Shown here in pieces: positions 16,345 to 25,961 of a stretch of DNA of 64,000 nt. The stretch spans positions 148,004 to 212,003 of the forward strand of contig JAJDWX010000012.1 of the NCBI GenBank assembly GCA_022825385.1, given 5' to 3'. Within the stretch, counting starts at the first letter, position 1. Each line of letters starts with the position of its first letter. The position numbers and the translations under genes were made by a program. The notes beneath the pieces were generated by a model. It was not told the origin of the DNA. It did no database searches and saw nothing but the letters and a program-made list of their open reading frames with translations. The DNA is from Rhodothermales bacterium (GTDB lineage Bacteria; Bacteroidota; Rhodothermia; Rhodothermales; VXPQ01).

Positions 16345-17667
16345 ATGCGTCACGTTACGTTATTCCTTGCGATGGGGTGTCTGTTCCTTGCATGCCTGAT
16401 CGCGCCCCGCCCCGCGCAAGCGCAAATCGCGTTTGAGCGCGTCCATGCCCTGACCATGACGGACGACGAAGTCCGAGCCGACTGGACCGTCCTCGTGGAA
16501 GGCGACCGGATCGTGGCCGCCGGTCCCGCCGGGGAGGTGGACGTCCCCGCGACGGCGCAACGAATCGACGGCGCCGGAAAATACCTGATGCCCGGCCTGG
16601 CCGAAATGCACGGGCATGTGCCCTCCCCGAACGAATCCGGGGAATATATCGAATCCCTGATGTTTCTGTACGTCGCCAATGGGGTTACGACCGTCCGCGG
16701 CCTCCTGGGCGAACCGGGCCAGCTGGCGTTGAAGGAAGCCACGGCGGACGGAAGCCTGCTTGGCCCGGCGCTGTACCTTGCGGGCCCGGCTTTCAGCGGA
16801 GGAACGATTTCTTCGCCGGAACAGGCGGCGCGGCGCGTCCGGGAGCAGGTCGCCGAGGGGTGGGATTACCTGAAGGTGCTGCCCGGACTGACCCTTGAGG
16901 AGTTCGACGCCATGGCCCGCGCCGCAAACGAGGAGGGCATTCCCTTCATCGGACATGTCACCGCCGAGGCGGGGCTGCTCCACGCCATCGAAATGGGGCA
17001 GCAAACGATCGACCACCTGGACGGCTACATAGAATATGTTACCGAAGGGGGCGACGCGATCGACCCGGAACGCCTCGAAAACGCCATCGCCCTGACGAAG
17101 GAGCGGAACGTATGGCTCGTCCCCACCATGGCGCTCTGGGAAACCATCCTCGGCGCCCCGTCCTCCGAGGATATGGCGCACTACGAAGAACTGCGATATA
17201 TGCCGCCGGACATGGTGGCTTCGTGGGCCCGGTCGCAGGACCGGCGGCGGGCCGGAAGCGGATTCGATCAGGCGCGGGCGGACCGGATTGCGGCCCAGCG
17301 CATCGAACTGCTTGGCGCGCTGAACGAGGCGGGCGCGCGCATGCTCATGGGCACGGATTCTCCGCAGGTGTTCAGCGTGCCGGGTTTTGCGCTCCTGCGC
17401 GAACTGCCGCTCATGGCCGACGCGGGCATGTCGCCGTACGAAATTCTCGTTTCCGGGACCCGCGCGGTGGGGGAATATCTGCGCGAAGAAGATGCGTTCG
17501 GAACGATTGCGACGGGAAGCCGGGCGGACCTGATCCTGCTCAACAGCAACCCGATGGAGGACGCCATGCGCGTGTTCGACCGGGCCGGGGTGATGGCGCG
17601 CGGACAGTGGATACCGGAATCGGAGATACAGGAGCGCCTCGCAGCGATTGCCGCGGGATACCAGTAG
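16345..17667 (+). CDS. Secreted amidohydrolase-family protein
   Basis: A 440-residue protein with a signal peptide (hydrophobic residues 5-20, then PAQAQ). It belongs to the imidazolonepropionase/prolidase-like branch of metal-dependent amidohydrolases. The metal-site order is visible: GLAEMHGHV (about residue 92, HxH), IKVLPG-type strand YLKVLPGLT (about 174), FIGHVTAE (about 198), TIDHLDGYIE (about 222) and MGTDSPQV (about 336). The HxH is at EMHGHV. It probably hydrolyses a cyclic amide or peptide-like substrate in the periplasm; the substrate is unknown. The four palindromes upstream suggest tight control. A short diverged copy of its residues about 103-129 lies at 19850-19930. Confidence 0.85.
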   Translation: MRHVTLFLAMGCLFLACLIAPRPAQAQIAFERVHALTMTDDEVRADWTVLVEGDRIVAAGPAGEVDVPATAQRIDGAGKYLMPGLAEMHGHVPSPNESGEYIESLMFLYVANGVTTVRGLLGEPGQLALKEATADGSLLGPALYLAGPAFSGGTISSPEQAARRVREQVAEGWDYLKVLPGLTLEEFDAMARAANEEGIPFIGHVTAEAGLLHAIEMGQQTIDHLDGYIEYVTEGGDAIDPERLENAIALTKERNVWLVPTMALWETILGAPSSEDMAHYEELRYMPPDMVASWARSQDRRRAGSGFDQARADRIAAQRIELLGALNEAGARMLMGTDSPQVFSVPGFALLRELPLMADAGMSPYEILVSGTRAVGEYLREEDAFGTIATGSRADLILLNSNPMEDAMRVFDRAGVMARGQWIPESEIQERLAAIAAGYQ

Positions 17668-17703
17668 CGCCGCCGCAAGCGCCCGAACAATACGCCGCAA
17701 ACA

Positions 17704-17820
17704 GGCCCTTTCACCGCTTGCGGGCGAGCGTTACACCGTCTGCGATGGGCGCCATGCAGCAATCCACGCGCTCGTCGCGAATAATGGCGGCGTTCAGCGC
17801 CGCAATGGCGCGGGTGCTGG
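17704..17820 (-). pseudogene. Duplicated 3' end of the O-methyltransferase gene
   Basis: About 117 bases nearly identical to the end of the O-methyltransferase gene at 19940-20602 (compare 19933-20049). It covers the last roughly 36 codons and ends VTLARKR plus stop in the intact copy, with a few substitutions. Similarity ends abruptly near 17820. Only a fragment remains and it cannot encode an enzyme. Confidence 0.85.
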
Positions 17821-17896
17821 CCGCTTGCCCAACCATGAGAAATAAATCCGCTCGCGCGCTTCAGAGCGGAGCAAGATGCGGATTTACAAAATTCGG

Positions 17897-18589
17897 CTAT
17901 TTCTCAAGGAGCTGTTCAAGATGCTGAACGCCAGAACCCATTTCAGCATGGATTCTCGCCGAACTTTCTTGCAAATTCTCTACGGGAACATCGGTAGACC
18001 CATGATCCTCTGCTGCTTTAGAGGCAGCGTGCGCATTATTTTTACCAAGATAATATTCGGCGTTTTCTATGGCTTTTTCAGCCACAGTCTGGATTTTTTC
18101 GGCATCCCAATAATCGTCAAGCATCGTAAGCGCTTGCGATATTTCATCGGCATGCGGCGAGTCGTTATCCACGAGCATTTGGGTATGGCGCGCTATGTAC
18201 GAATCGAGATTTTCTGTATCCTCGCTTGCCAGGAAAGCATGCAGCGCAGGAAGCGATACAACCTGGGGAATGGCTACTCGCAAAAAAGGATCTTCAGCGT
18301 GGCTTGAAATTATTTCGTTCGCCGCGTCATTGAGTTCTCCAGCGGTTATGCCCTTTTCTTCGTAGCGATTCACCAAGGCGTTGATTTCGTCGCGAACGGC
18401 ATCCAGCCTCTCCAGCGCTTCGTCACTGAGTTCGTAACCCTGAAATACTTCGCTGGGCTTCACGACAAGAACCGTACTGGACGAAGGAGCCGAGCTACTT
18501 ACAACAGGAGAGGTGGAATCGGTTGCCGTACCGCATCCTGCGATAAGCAGCAGCGCAACGAGGCCGAGTGCGTTTCGGGTGGAAATCAT
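17897..18589 (-). CDS. Putative lipoprotein, unknown function
   Basis: A 230-residue protein with a lipoprotein signal (LVALLLIAGC, lipobox LIAGC around residue 19), a Ser/Thr-rich linker (residues 23-45) and a helical acidic domain. I do not recognise the domain. It lies in an AT-richer stretch between two duplicated gene fragments, which suggests acquisition. The gene upstream in the same direction (18594-19229) ends 4 bases before its start, so the two are probably co-transcribed. Confidence 0.7.
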   Translation of the reverse strand: MISTRNALGLVALLLIAGCGTATDSTSPVVSSSAPSSSTVLVVKPSEVFQGYELSDEALERLDAVRDEINALVNRYEEKGITAGELNDAANEIISSHAEDPFLRVAIPQVVSLPALHAFLASEDTENLDSYIARHTQMLVDNDSPHADEISQALTMLDDYWDAEKIQTVAEKAIENAEYYLGKNNAHAASKAAEDHGSTDVPVENLQESSARIHAEMGSGVQHLEQLLEK

Positions 18590-18593
18590 GATT

Positions 18594-19229
18594 TTACCTT
18601 GGTTTTGCGTTGTTCAGCGGAGGCTTCGAAACTTGTCGAGTAAAAATGTGCGATAACTTTAAGCCAATGGAATAATTAATATGTCCAATATCTTCATGAA
18701 AAGCCTTTTTTATACCAAAATGTGTGATTATTGGAATGCCTTTAAATGATTTCCATACAGGTATATTAAGACTTGTTGATATAGCAAAACTATTTATACT
18801 ACTCTCGTCACCTAAATCAAATTCCCCAAAATCGTATATATGCCTATTTAATCCCAAGAGTAAATCCCAAAAAATAGATTGATTGGGGTCTTGTAATTTT
18901 AACCCCCCCATAAATTCCCATATTTGAGTTTCTGAAACAAAATCAAAAGATGGATGAAGAGGCTCTTCTATTTCATTGGAGCTCACGTGAATTACGCCGT
19001 TTATAAAAGTATCAAATGCCGTACCAGCACCAATGGTAATACCCAATAAGGAATTAAAATTCTTTGTACGCTCATCCAGAGGAGTATGAAATCTTGTCAA
19101 TGAGGCATCATACATTATGTACACCATAGCAATGCCTTCTTTGTCCTTTGTAGTACCATCTACCCCCTGTGCATTCGCATAAGAAGGCATGAATAATAGT
19201 AAAAACATGAAGAGTATAAACTTGCGCAT
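18594..19229 (-). CDS. Exported protein, probable outer-membrane beta-barrel
   Basis: About 211 residues from the ATG at 19229, giving a clear signal peptide MRKFILFMFLLLFMPSYANA cut before QGVDG. The rest has alternating polar/apolar strands with Gly and aromatic residues (GITIGAGTAFDTFI, MGGLKL, YSIGLKLSHIF), resembling small outer-membrane porin-like proteins, but without a family match. An upstream in-frame start exists at 19334 but would bury the signal. Base composition is clearly more AT-rich than the neighbours, suggesting transfer. Confidence 0.7.
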   Translation of the reverse strand: MRKFILFMFLLLFMPSYANAQGVDGTTKDKEGIAMVYIMYDASLTRFHTPLDERTKNFNSLLGITIGAGTAFDTFINGVIHVSSNEIEEPLHPSFDFVSETQIWEFMGGLKLQDPNQSIFWDLLLGLNRHIYDFGEFDLGDESSINSFAISTSLNIPVWKSFKGIPIITHFGIKKAFHEDIGHINYSIGLKLSHIFTRQVSKPPLNNAKPR

Positions 19230-19279
19230 GGTGTGATTCCTCCAAGTAGGGTTTGTGATGCAGGTATTATAATGAATCG

Positions 19280-19735
19280 CTAATGAATAGCTCTGCACGT
19301 AACATAAATGTATATCCATGTCAATGCCGACCATGCAGCACTTATTCCAAGTTTAGGTAATAATTGTACTGCTAGTGTATGGCTCGCAAGGGCCCTCGTT
19401 GCTAACTTGGAACAACTCCAACAAGAAGAACCTGTCCATACGTGATTGTTCTTGTTTTTACATGTTCTCTCCGGCGAAGAACCATGAGAAGTGTTATTAG
19501 AAGAAAATGCTTGATTTGAAGCAGGTTGAATACAATAAGAACTATCTATTGCACATTGACACTTTTCACGAGGACTTTCAGAATGAGCATTGGGTCTTAC
19601 ATCTGAATATCTTTCACAATATGAAATGTCTTGCGCATTAGCATCATGCGAAGGCGTAAAGGTCAAAAATAACAGGCCCAATGCAAAGCAAGCGGTCAAG
19701 TAAAACGAGGAGCGAGAAACGGATTCGGTACGCAT
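19280..19735 (-). CDS. Exported cysteine-rich small protein, unknown
   Basis: About 151 residues from the ATG at 19735. The N-terminus MRTESVSRSSFYLTACFALG, followed by LLFLTF, forms a signal or anchor, cut near HDANAQ. The exported part has many Cys (CERY, CQCAID, SSYC, RTCKN, GSSCWSC), suggesting disulfides or metal binding. The last 45 residues contain a hydrophobic stretch. No family is recognised. It sits upstream of, and in the same direction as, the beta-barrel and lipoprotein genes, in the same AT-richer island. Confidence 0.55.
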   Translation of the reverse strand: MRTESVSRSSFYLTACFALGLLFLTFTPSHDANAQDISYCERYSDVRPNAHSESPREKCQCAIDSSYCIQPASNQAFSSNNTSHGSSPERTCKNKNNHVWTGSSCWSCSKLATRALASHTLAVQLLPKLGISAAWSALTWIYIYVTCRAIH

Positions 19736-19849
19736 CGCGACAACGAGGTTTGAACGTATGTAAGCACGGAACGCCCGCCCTAAAGCAGGCATCTGCCTAC
19801 GTAAATAATGCACCGCCCGGACAATGTCAACCCCTTCGCCGAATTTTCA

Positions 19850-19930
19850 CAGAGTCCCTTATATTTCCGTACTTCGCCAATGGGATTACGACCGTCCGCG
19901 GCCTCCTGGGAGAACCGGGCCAGTTGGCAA
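19850..19930 (+). pseudogene. Fragment of an amidohydrolase gene
   Basis: The frame reads ESLIFPYFANGITTVRGLLG, matching ESLMFLYVANGVTTVRGLLG of the amidohydrolase at 16345-17667. It is about 27 codons with several changes, so it derives from a diverged or older copy. It is joined directly to the 3' flank of the O-methyltransferase gene. Confidence 0.75.
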
Positions 19931-19939
19931 GCGCCCCTT

Positions 19940-20602
19940 TCACCGCTTGCGGGCGAGCGTTACGCCGTCTGCGATGGGCGCCATGCAGCAATCCACGCGC
20001 TCGTCGCGAATAATGGCGGCGTTCAGGGCCGCAATGGCGCGGGTGCTGGCGTCGTCGGCGGCAGGCTTCAGGACGCGGCCGTCGCGCAACATGTTGTCCA
20101 GCGCGACCACGCCGCCCGGGCGAAGGAGTTTCAGAACCTGTTCGTAGTAGACCCCGTACGACGTCTTGTCCGCATCGACGAAGGCAAAATCGTACGTCTC
20201 CCCGCGCCCTTCCTCCAGCAAGGCGCGCAGCGTATCCGCCGCGTCGCCCGCGCGAAATTCAATCTTCTCTTCCACGCCCGCCTCGCGCCAGTGGCGGCGA
20301 GCCATGCGGACGTAGTCTTCGTTCGCGTCGCAGGCCGTCAGGAGACCGTCGTCCGGGAGGGCTTGCGCCACGACCAGGGAACTGTATCCCGTGAACACCC
20401 CGATTTCGAGGGCGCGGCGGGCGCCGGTCATGCGCACGATCATGGCCATGAACGCCCCTTGCTCCGGGGCAATCTGCATATCGGCCTCCGCCATGGGCGC
20501 CGTCTCTTCCCGCAACCGCCGCAGCGCGGGCGTCTCCCGGACCGCGTGGCGGACCAGGTATGCATGGAGTTCGGGCGAAAGCCCTATGCTTCGGTTGGAC
20601 AT
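19940..20602 (-). CDS. SAM-dependent O-methyltransferase (caffeoyl-CoA type)
   Basis: A 220-residue class I methyltransferase. Motifs include ALEIGVFTGYSSLVVAQALP (AdoMet-binding Gly loop, about residue 63), LLTACDANEDYVRMARRHW (acidic ribose-binding position), YDFAFVDADKTSYGVYYE (metal-binding Asp/Lys region of catechol-type enzymes) and PGGVVALDNMLRDGRV (second metal region with DN). This is the pattern of bacterial metal-dependent O-methyltransferases acting on catechols or similar phenols. The ATG at 20602 (MSNRSIGL) gives the normal family length. A 12-bp repeat array lies just upstream. Confidence 0.9.
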   Translation of the reverse strand: MSNRSIGLSPELHAYLVRHAVRETPALRRLREETAPMAEADMQIAPEQGAFMAMIVRMTGARRALEIGVFTGYSSLVVAQALPDDGLLTACDANEDYVRMARRHWREAGVEEKIEFRAGDAADTLRALLEEGRGETYDFAFVDADKTSYGVYYEQVLKLLRPGGVVALDNMLRDGRVLKPAADDASTRAIAALNAAIIRDERVDCCMAPIADGVTLARKR

Positions 20603-20635
20603 AAACGCTCCGTACGAAATCCGGCGAATACTTTC

Positions 20636-20755
20636 TTGACAAATCCCTTGACAAAGGTATTGAAAAATCCCTTGACAAACCGCTGGACAAAACCCTTGAA
20701 AAAATCCGTGACAAACCTCTTGACAAACTTCGTGAAAAAACGCTTGACAAAATTC
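20636..20755 (+). repeat. Ten tandem 12-bp repeats (TTGACAAAnnnn)
   Basis: Units start every 12 bases from 20636 to 20744; seven of ten begin TTGA, and the first eight bases are close to TTGACAAA while the last four vary. The array fills the gap between the pgm stop (20790) and the O-methyltransferase start (20602). As the period is a multiple of three, all frames stay open, giving false reading frames. No protein is assigned. Confidence 0.85.
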
Positions 20756-20789
20756 GCCGGGGCGAAAACGCCGCAGATTCCCCCTGCGA

Positions 20790-22451
20790 TTACACGCCCG
20801 CCTCTTCGAACGCCCGGCGAACCATCGCCTGCGCTTCCTCCTGGATTCGGCGGAGGTGGTCCTCTCCGAGAAAGCTCTCCGCGTAAATCTTGTAGAGTTC
20901 TTCCGTGCCGGAGGGCCTCGCTGCAAACCACCCGTTCTCCGTAACCACCTTGAGGCCGCCGATGGGCGCGCCGTTGCCGGGAGCATGCGTACGTTTCGCA
21001 AGGATCGGCTCGCCAGCAAGGTCCGCCGCTACCGCCTGGTCCGGGGAAAGATTCGCAAGCGCCGCCTTCTGCGCGCGGGTGGCGGGCGCATCCATGCGTT
21101 CGTATACGGGCGCCCCGAAACGCTCCGCCAGCAGCGCATACCGCTCGGCGGGATCCTGGCCCGTCGCGGCGGTAATCTCGGCGGCCAGCAGGTTCAGCAG
21201 GAGGCCGTCCTTGTCCGTCGTCCATACGGAACCGTCCTTGCGCAGGAACGAGGCCCCGGCGCTCTCCTCTCCGCCAAAGCCGCAGGACCCGTCGATCAGG
21301 CCGTCCACGAACCATTTGAAACCCACCGGAACCTCCGCAAGCGGTCGCCCCAGGTCCTGCGCCACCCGGTCGATCATGGAACTGGACACAAGCGTCTTGC
21401 CGATGGCGGCGGCCTGGGGCCAACCTTTGCGGCGGCGGAACAGATACGCGATGGCCACGGACAAATAATGGTTGGGCTGCATCAGTCCGCCGGTTTTCGC
21501 AACCACGCCGTGGCGGTCGAAATCCGGGTCGTTGCCAAATGCGATATCGAACCGATCCTTCAGCCCGACGAGGCCCGCCATGGCGTACGGCGACGAACAA
21601 TCCATGCGCGTTTTGCCATCCCGGTCAAGCGTCATGAACGAAAAAGTCGGGTCCAGGGCCGGGTTGACCACCTCAATGTCGATCCCGTACCGATCCGCAA
21701 TGGGTTCCCAGTACGCCGCGCCCGCCCCGCCCATGGGGTCGGCCCCTATTTTCAGGCCGGAGGCGGCGATGGCTTCCATGTCCAGCGCCTGGCCAAGGTC
21801 CTCTACGTAGGGGGTCATGAAATCCACTTCGCGGGTGGTGGCGGCCCGGCGCGCCTGCAGGATCGTCGTGCGGCGGACGCCCCGCAAACCGGCTTCGAGC
21901 AATTCGTTCGCCCGATCCTGAATCTGTCCGGTCGTGGCGGCGTCCGCCGGACCGCCCGTCGGCGGATTGTACTTGAAGCCGCCATCCTCCGGAGGATTAT
22001 GGGACGGCGTTACGACGACGCCATCCGCCAGGCCGCCCTCGCCGCGCGCATTGTAGCGAAGAATAGCGTGGGACAGCGCGGGCGTAGGGGTGTACGCAGG
22101 ACCCGAATCCCCCTTGTCCACATGCACCGTTACGCCGTTCGCAGCGAACACTTCGAGGGCCGTCGTATAAGCCGCTTCCGACAGGGCGTGCGTATCCATC
22201 CCCATCAGGAGCGGCCCCTCGATCCCGTTGGCGGCGCGCGTCTCGGCGACGGCCTGGCATATCGCAGCGATATGGTCGTCGTTGAACGACCCTTCGAGCG
22301 ACGTGCCGCGATGCCCGGACGTACCGAAGGCCACGCGCTGCAACGGCTCGCGCGGATCGGGCCTTACCGAATAATACGCGGCCATGAGCCGGGGAATATG
22401 AACGAGGAGATCGCGGGGAACCGGCTTGCCCGCAAGGGGATGATGCGCCAT
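20790..22451 (-). CDS. pgm: Phosphoglucomutase
   Basis: A 553-residue enzyme interconverting glucose-1-phosphate and glucose-6-phosphate, linking glycogen and nucleotide-sugar synthesis with glycolysis. It shows [19 protein letters not shown] near the start, the phosphoserine loop [20 protein letters not shown] (about residue 145), the metal-binding loop [11 protein letters not shown] (about 310), the sugar-binding loop [15 protein letters not shown] (about 395) and the phosphate-binding end [16 protein letters not shown]. Length matches the bacterial Pgm of about 545 residues. It is divergent from porX. Confidence 0.95.
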   Translation of the reverse strand: MAHHPLAGKPVPRDLLVHIPRLMAAYYSVRPDPREPLQRVAFGTSGHRGTSLEGSFNDDHIAAICQAVAETRAANGIEGPLLMGMDTHALSEAAYTTALEVFAANGVTVHVDKGDSGPAYTPTPALSHAILRYNARGEGGLADGVVVTPSHNPPEDGGFKYNPPTGGPADAATTGQIQDRANELLEAGLRGVRRTTILQARRAATTREVDFMTPYVEDLGQALDMEAIAASGLKIGADPMGGAGAAYWEPIADRYGIDIEVVNPALDPTFSFMTLDRDGKTRMDCSSPYAMAGLVGLKDRFDIAFGNDPDFDRHGVVAKTGGLMQPNHYLSVAIAYLFRRRKGWPQAAAIGKTLVSSSMIDRVAQDLGRPLAEVPVGFKWFVDGLIDGSCGFGGEESAGASFLRKDGSVWTTDKDGLLLNLLAAEITAATGQDPAERYALLAERFGAPVYERMDAPATRAQKAALANLSPDQAVAADLAGEPILAKRTHAPGNGAPIGGLKVVTENGWFAARPSGTEELYKIYAESFLGEDHLRRIQEEAQAMVRRAFEEAGV

Positions 22452-22655
22452 AATCCGGTGAAATATCAGGTGCGTCCAGAATGCGTAGTGCCGAACGCAA
22501 GGTACGACAATATTCCCTTTTTACAGGAACACAAAGGGCCTTTCGGCATGTATGAACGACGGCTCGACGCGCCACCCGAATGCAACCCGATGCGCAACCC
22601 GGCGCGCGAAAAAAATCGCCCCCGCGCCCCAGCGAACGCCAATGCGCCCCGCCTT

Positions 22656-24212
22656 ATGCCCGGCAAGCCCCAAATCCTGTGGGCGGACGACGAAATAGAC
22701 CTTCTGCGCCCGCACATTCTTTTTCTGGAAACGCGAGGGTACGACGTGACCAGCGTGACGAACGGCGCGGACGCCATCGGGGAGGCGGACCGCGCGCGCT
22801 ACGACGTGATCCTGCTGGACGAACAGATGCCGGGCCTGGGCGGCATAGACATTCTGGAAGAAATCCGGAGAAAAGCCCCGGAAACCCCGGTGGTGATGGT
22901 CACCAAAAGCGAAGAAGAACGCCTCATGGAAGAGGCGCTGGGCGGTCAAATCAGCGATTACCTGACCAAGCCGGTCAATCCCAGCCAGATATTGCTTACG
23001 ATCAAGCGGCTCCTGGACCATAACCGGCTGCGCACCGAAAAAGTCTCCCGCGATTATTTGCAATCCTTCAACCGGATTACCCAGGCCCTCATGAATCCGC
23101 TTACGCACGCGGAGTGGATCGAGGTGTACAGGCAGCTGGTGCAGTACGATATCGAACTGAAAGGGGACGAGGGCGCCCGCAACATTCTCGAAGACCAGTA
23201 TCGGGAAGCGAACCGGGCGTTCGGCAAGTTCGTCGAAACGCGCTATCCGGCGTGGATTCGCGCGCGGCCGGGAGAAGACCGCCCGACGCTTTCGCACGAC
23301 GTGATTCCGAAATACGTCATTCCGAACATGGAACCCGGAACGCCCGTCGTATTCCTGGTCATCGACTGCATGCGCTACGACCAGTGGCTGGAGCTGGAAA
23401 CGCTGCTGTACGACTTGTTCGACATAGAAAAGGATTTCTACTACTCGATCCTGCCGACGGCGACGCCGTATTCCCGCAACGCGATTTTCAGCGGCCTGTT
23501 GCCCGCGGACATTGCAAAACGGTACCGGGAAACGTGGGAAAGCGGCGAGGACGACGAACACAGCCGCAATCGGGACGAAGAACGGTTCCTGCGGGATCTG
23601 ATGGGGCGCCGCCGCCTGGATCCGAAGATACGCTATCAGAAACTGGTCAAGTCCCGGGACGGACGGGAATTCGCCCGGCAAACGGACGCCTTTCTTGCGC
23701 AGGATCTGAGCGCCGTCGTGATTAATTTCGTGGATATTCTGGCGCACAGCCGGTCCGATTCGGACGTGCTGAGGGAAATCGCGCCGGACGAACGCGCCTA
23801 CCGGGCCTTGACGCGCACCTGGTTCGAACATTCCTGGCTATACCAGGCCTTCGCCGAATTCGCCCGGGCGGAATGCGCCATCGTGGTCACCACCGACCAC
23901 GGGGCCATCCGAAGTTTGCGGTCCGCCAAAGTGCACGGGGACCGGAATACGTCCACGGCGCTTCGCTACAAGTACGGGCGCAGCGTGAAATGCAACGAGA
24001 AACAGGCGATCCTCGTGGCGGACCCCGAATCCTACGGACTGCCGAAAAACGATTCGAGCACCAACTACATTATCGCCAAGGAAGATTATTATTTCGTGTA
24101 CCCCACGAATTTTCACCATTACCAGAATCTGTACCGGGACACGATGCAGCACGGCGGGGCTTCGCTCGAAGAAATGATTCTGCCGGTCGTGACCCTGCGG
24201 CCCAAGGCATGA
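22656..24212 (+). CDS. porX: Two-component response regulator with PglZ phosphatase-like domain (PorX)
   Basis: A 518-residue protein. Residues 1-120 form a receiver domain: acidic pair D11-D12, phospho-acceptor D55 (ILLDEQMPG), T83 and K105 (LTKPVNP). The remainder is a PglZ/alkaline-phosphatase-like domain with VFLVIDCMRYDQW, TPYSRNAIFSGLLP (catalytic Thr/Ser region), NFVDILAHSRSD and VVTTDHGAI. This architecture is PorX, which with the kinase PorY controls type IX secretion in Bacteroidota. It implies a T9SS elsewhere in the genome. The ATG at 22656 places the receiver motif as usual; a long open frame upstream is the antisense of pgm. The stop overlaps tsaE. Confidence 0.9.
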   Translation: MPGKPQILWADDEIDLLRPHILFLETRGYDVTSVTNGADAIGEADRARYDVILLDEQMPGLGGIDILEEIRRKAPETPVVMVTKSEEERLMEEALGGQISDYLTKPVNPSQILLTIKRLLDHNRLRTEKVSRDYLQSFNRITQALMNPLTHAEWIEVYRQLVQYDIELKGDEGARNILEDQYREANRAFGKFVETRYPAWIRARPGEDRPTLSHDVIPKYVIPNMEPGTPVVFLVIDCMRYDQWLELETLLYDLFDIEKDFYYSILPTATPYSRNAIFSGLLPADIAKRYRETWESGEDDEHSRNRDEERFLRDLMGRRRLDPKIRYQKLVKSRDGREFARQTDAFLAQDLSAVVINFVDILAHSRSDSDVLREIAPDERAYRALTRTWFEHSWLYQAFAEFARAECAIVVTTDHGAIRSLRSAKVHGDRNTSTALRYKYGRSVKCNEKQAILVADPESYGLPKNDSSTNYIIAKEDYYFVYPTNFHHYQNLYRDTMQHGGASLEEMILPVVTLRPKA

Positions 24213-24646
24213 AGCATCTTTTTCCCGCACGCACCGCCAGCGCGGCAGAGACCCGCCGACTCGGACGCGCCGCCGCGAAACACCTCCGGGCGGGGGACGT
24301 CGTCGGGTTGTACGGAGCGCTCGGGGCGGGCAAGACGGTGTTTGCGCAAGGACTGTGCGAGGGGCTTGGCCTCGCCGCCGAACAGGCAACCAGCCCCACG
24401 TTCTCCATTCTCCACGAGTACGAAGGCGGCGCCTGGCCCGTATATCATTTCGACGCCTACCGGATCGAAACGCTGGACGAGTTTTACGAACTGGGGTACG
24501 AGGAATATTTCTATGGGCGCGGCCTGTGCATCGTCGAGTGGGCCGATCGCGTGGAGCCGCTCTTGCCCGAAGAAACGTTGCGATTTCGCATGAACCAGGA
24601 AACAGAAAGCGAACGAAGCATCCGTTTGGACGGCCACGCGCCATGA
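24209..24646 (+). CDS. tsaE: tRNA N6-threonylcarbamoyladenosine synthesis ATPase TsaE
   Basis: A 145-residue P-loop ATPase that works with TsaB/TsaD to make t6A at tRNA position 37. Walker A is LYGALGAGKTVFAQGL (about residue 35). Further marks are TSPTFSILHEYEG, YHFDAYRIE and IVEWADRVEPLLPEE, all typical. The start ATG overlaps the porX stop (ATGA at 24209) and the stop overlaps the folC start, giving a tightly coupled trio. Confidence 0.93.
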   Translation: MKHLFPARTASAAETRRLGRAAAKHLRAGDVVGLYGALGAGKTVFAQGLCEGLGLAAEQATSPTFSILHEYEGGAWPVYHFDAYRIETLDEFYELGYEEYFYGRGLCIVEWADRVEPLLPEETLRFRMNQETESERSIRLDGHAP

Positions 24647-25941
24647 CGCCGGAGACAGACGCCTTGCTTGCGCGACTGCCCCGGTTTGCGGACCAGGGCG
24701 TATGGAAACCCGGCCTCGAACGTACGCGGCGGTTGCTTCGCGCGCTCGGACGGCCCCAGGACGCCTTCCGGATCGTGCATGTGGCCGGAACGAACGGAAA
24801 GGGATCCACGGCGTCCTTTCTTGCTGCAATAAGCCGCGCCGCGGGCGTGCGAACCGGCCTTCATACGTCGCCGCACTTGTGGAGCGTGGCGGAACGCATG
24901 CGCGTCGACGGACAGGCCGCGCCGGAACGCTGGCTGGCGGGCGCGCTGGAGCGAGCGCAGCCGCTCGTCGAGCGAACAAAGCCCAGCTTCTTCGAACTCA
25001 CCTTTGCGCTCAGCCTGTCGTACTTTGCGGAAAAAGGGGTCGAACTGGCGGTCGTCGAGACAGGCATGGGCGGACGGCTCGACGCCACGAATGCGCTGGA
25101 CCCGGCGCTGTCGATCATCACCGACATTGGCCTGGATCATACGCAATTTCTGGGAGACTCCATCGAATGCGTCGCGCGAGAGAAGGCCGGCATTATCAAG
25201 CCGGGCGTCCCCGTGGCGACGAGCGCCCGCTCCCCTGCGATAGAAGTAATCGAGGCCGTCGCCGAAACGCGCGGCGCGCCCCTGCACCCGGTAGACCGGG
25301 ACGTACGGACGCTGTCGGAAACCGTTGGCCTCGCCCGATCGACGGTTACGGCGGCCACGCCGCGCCGAACCTGGCGGGACCTGCGCGTGGGACTGGCCGG
25401 GAAGCACCAGATTCGGAACGCGCTGACCGCCTTGCGCGCGGCGGAACTCCTGTGTTTCGACGAACAGGCCGTGCGGACGGGCCTGCGAGACGTCTGCGCG
25501 TTAAGCGGGTTGCGCGGGCGCTGGGACGTGCTGCTCGAAGAACCGCTGGTGGCGACGGACGCGGCGCACAACCCGGATGCGCTGGCGGCCATACTCCGGC
25601 ATCTGGAAGCGTTCCGGCAGGCGGGAAGCGCCTTGACGGTGTTGTTCGGAGTCATGCGCGACAAGGATATCGCGGCGATGGGCCGGTTGTTCGCCAGGGC
25701 CGGCGCGTACGTCCGGCCCGTACGGCCGACAGCCGGGCGCATGTGCGCGCCGGAAGAACTGGCGGATATATTGCAGCGGGCAGGCGTCCGGGTGGGCCCG
25801 CCCTGTACGATCCGGGAAGGCGCCCAGGCGTTCCTTGACGACGCCTCCGCAGCGGATATGCTGCTTGCGACCGGCTCGCACCGCATCGCCATGCGGCGGG
25901 AAGACCTGCCCGTGCGACCTGGTTCAGAATGGACGAAATAA
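24643..25941 (+). CDS. folC: Folylpolyglutamate / dihydrofolate synthase
   Basis: A 432-residue Mur-ligase-like ATPase that adds glutamate to folates (and perhaps to dihydropteroate). The P-loop is VAGTNGKGSTASFLAAI (about residue 48). It has FFELTFALSLSYF and ETGMGGRLDATNA, then DIGLDHTQFLGDS and EKAGIIKPGVP, all FolC signatures. The C-terminal domain has ATDAAHNPDALAAILRHLE and LFGVMRDKDI. The start overlaps the end of tsaE (ATGA). Length is normal. Confidence 0.94.
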   Translation: MTPETDALLARLPRFADQGVWKPGLERTRRLLRALGRPQDAFRIVHVAGTNGKGSTASFLAAISRAAGVRTGLHTSPHLWSVAERMRVDGQAAPERWLAGALERAQPLVERTKPSFFELTFALSLSYFAEKGVELAVVETGMGGRLDATNALDPALSIITDIGLDHTQFLGDSIECVAREKAGIIKPGVPVATSARSPAIEVIEAVAETRGAPLHPVDRDVRTLSETVGLARSTVTAATPRRTWRDLRVGLAGKHQIRNALTALRAAELLCFDEQAVRTGLRDVCALSGLRGRWDVLLEEPLVATDAAHNPDALAAILRHLEAFRQAGSALTVLFGVMRDKDIAAMGRLFARAGAYVRPVRPTAGRMCAPEELADILQRAGVRVGPPCTIREGAQAFLDDASAADMLLATGSHRIAMRREDLPVRPGSEWTK

Positions 25942-25961
25942 ATTTTTTTCCACGGGAAAAT

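Noticed and set aside
20856..22655. Long open frame upstream of and in frame with porX
   Set aside because: It is antisense to pgm; the receiver domain of PorX starts at 22656 with the normal spacing of motifs.
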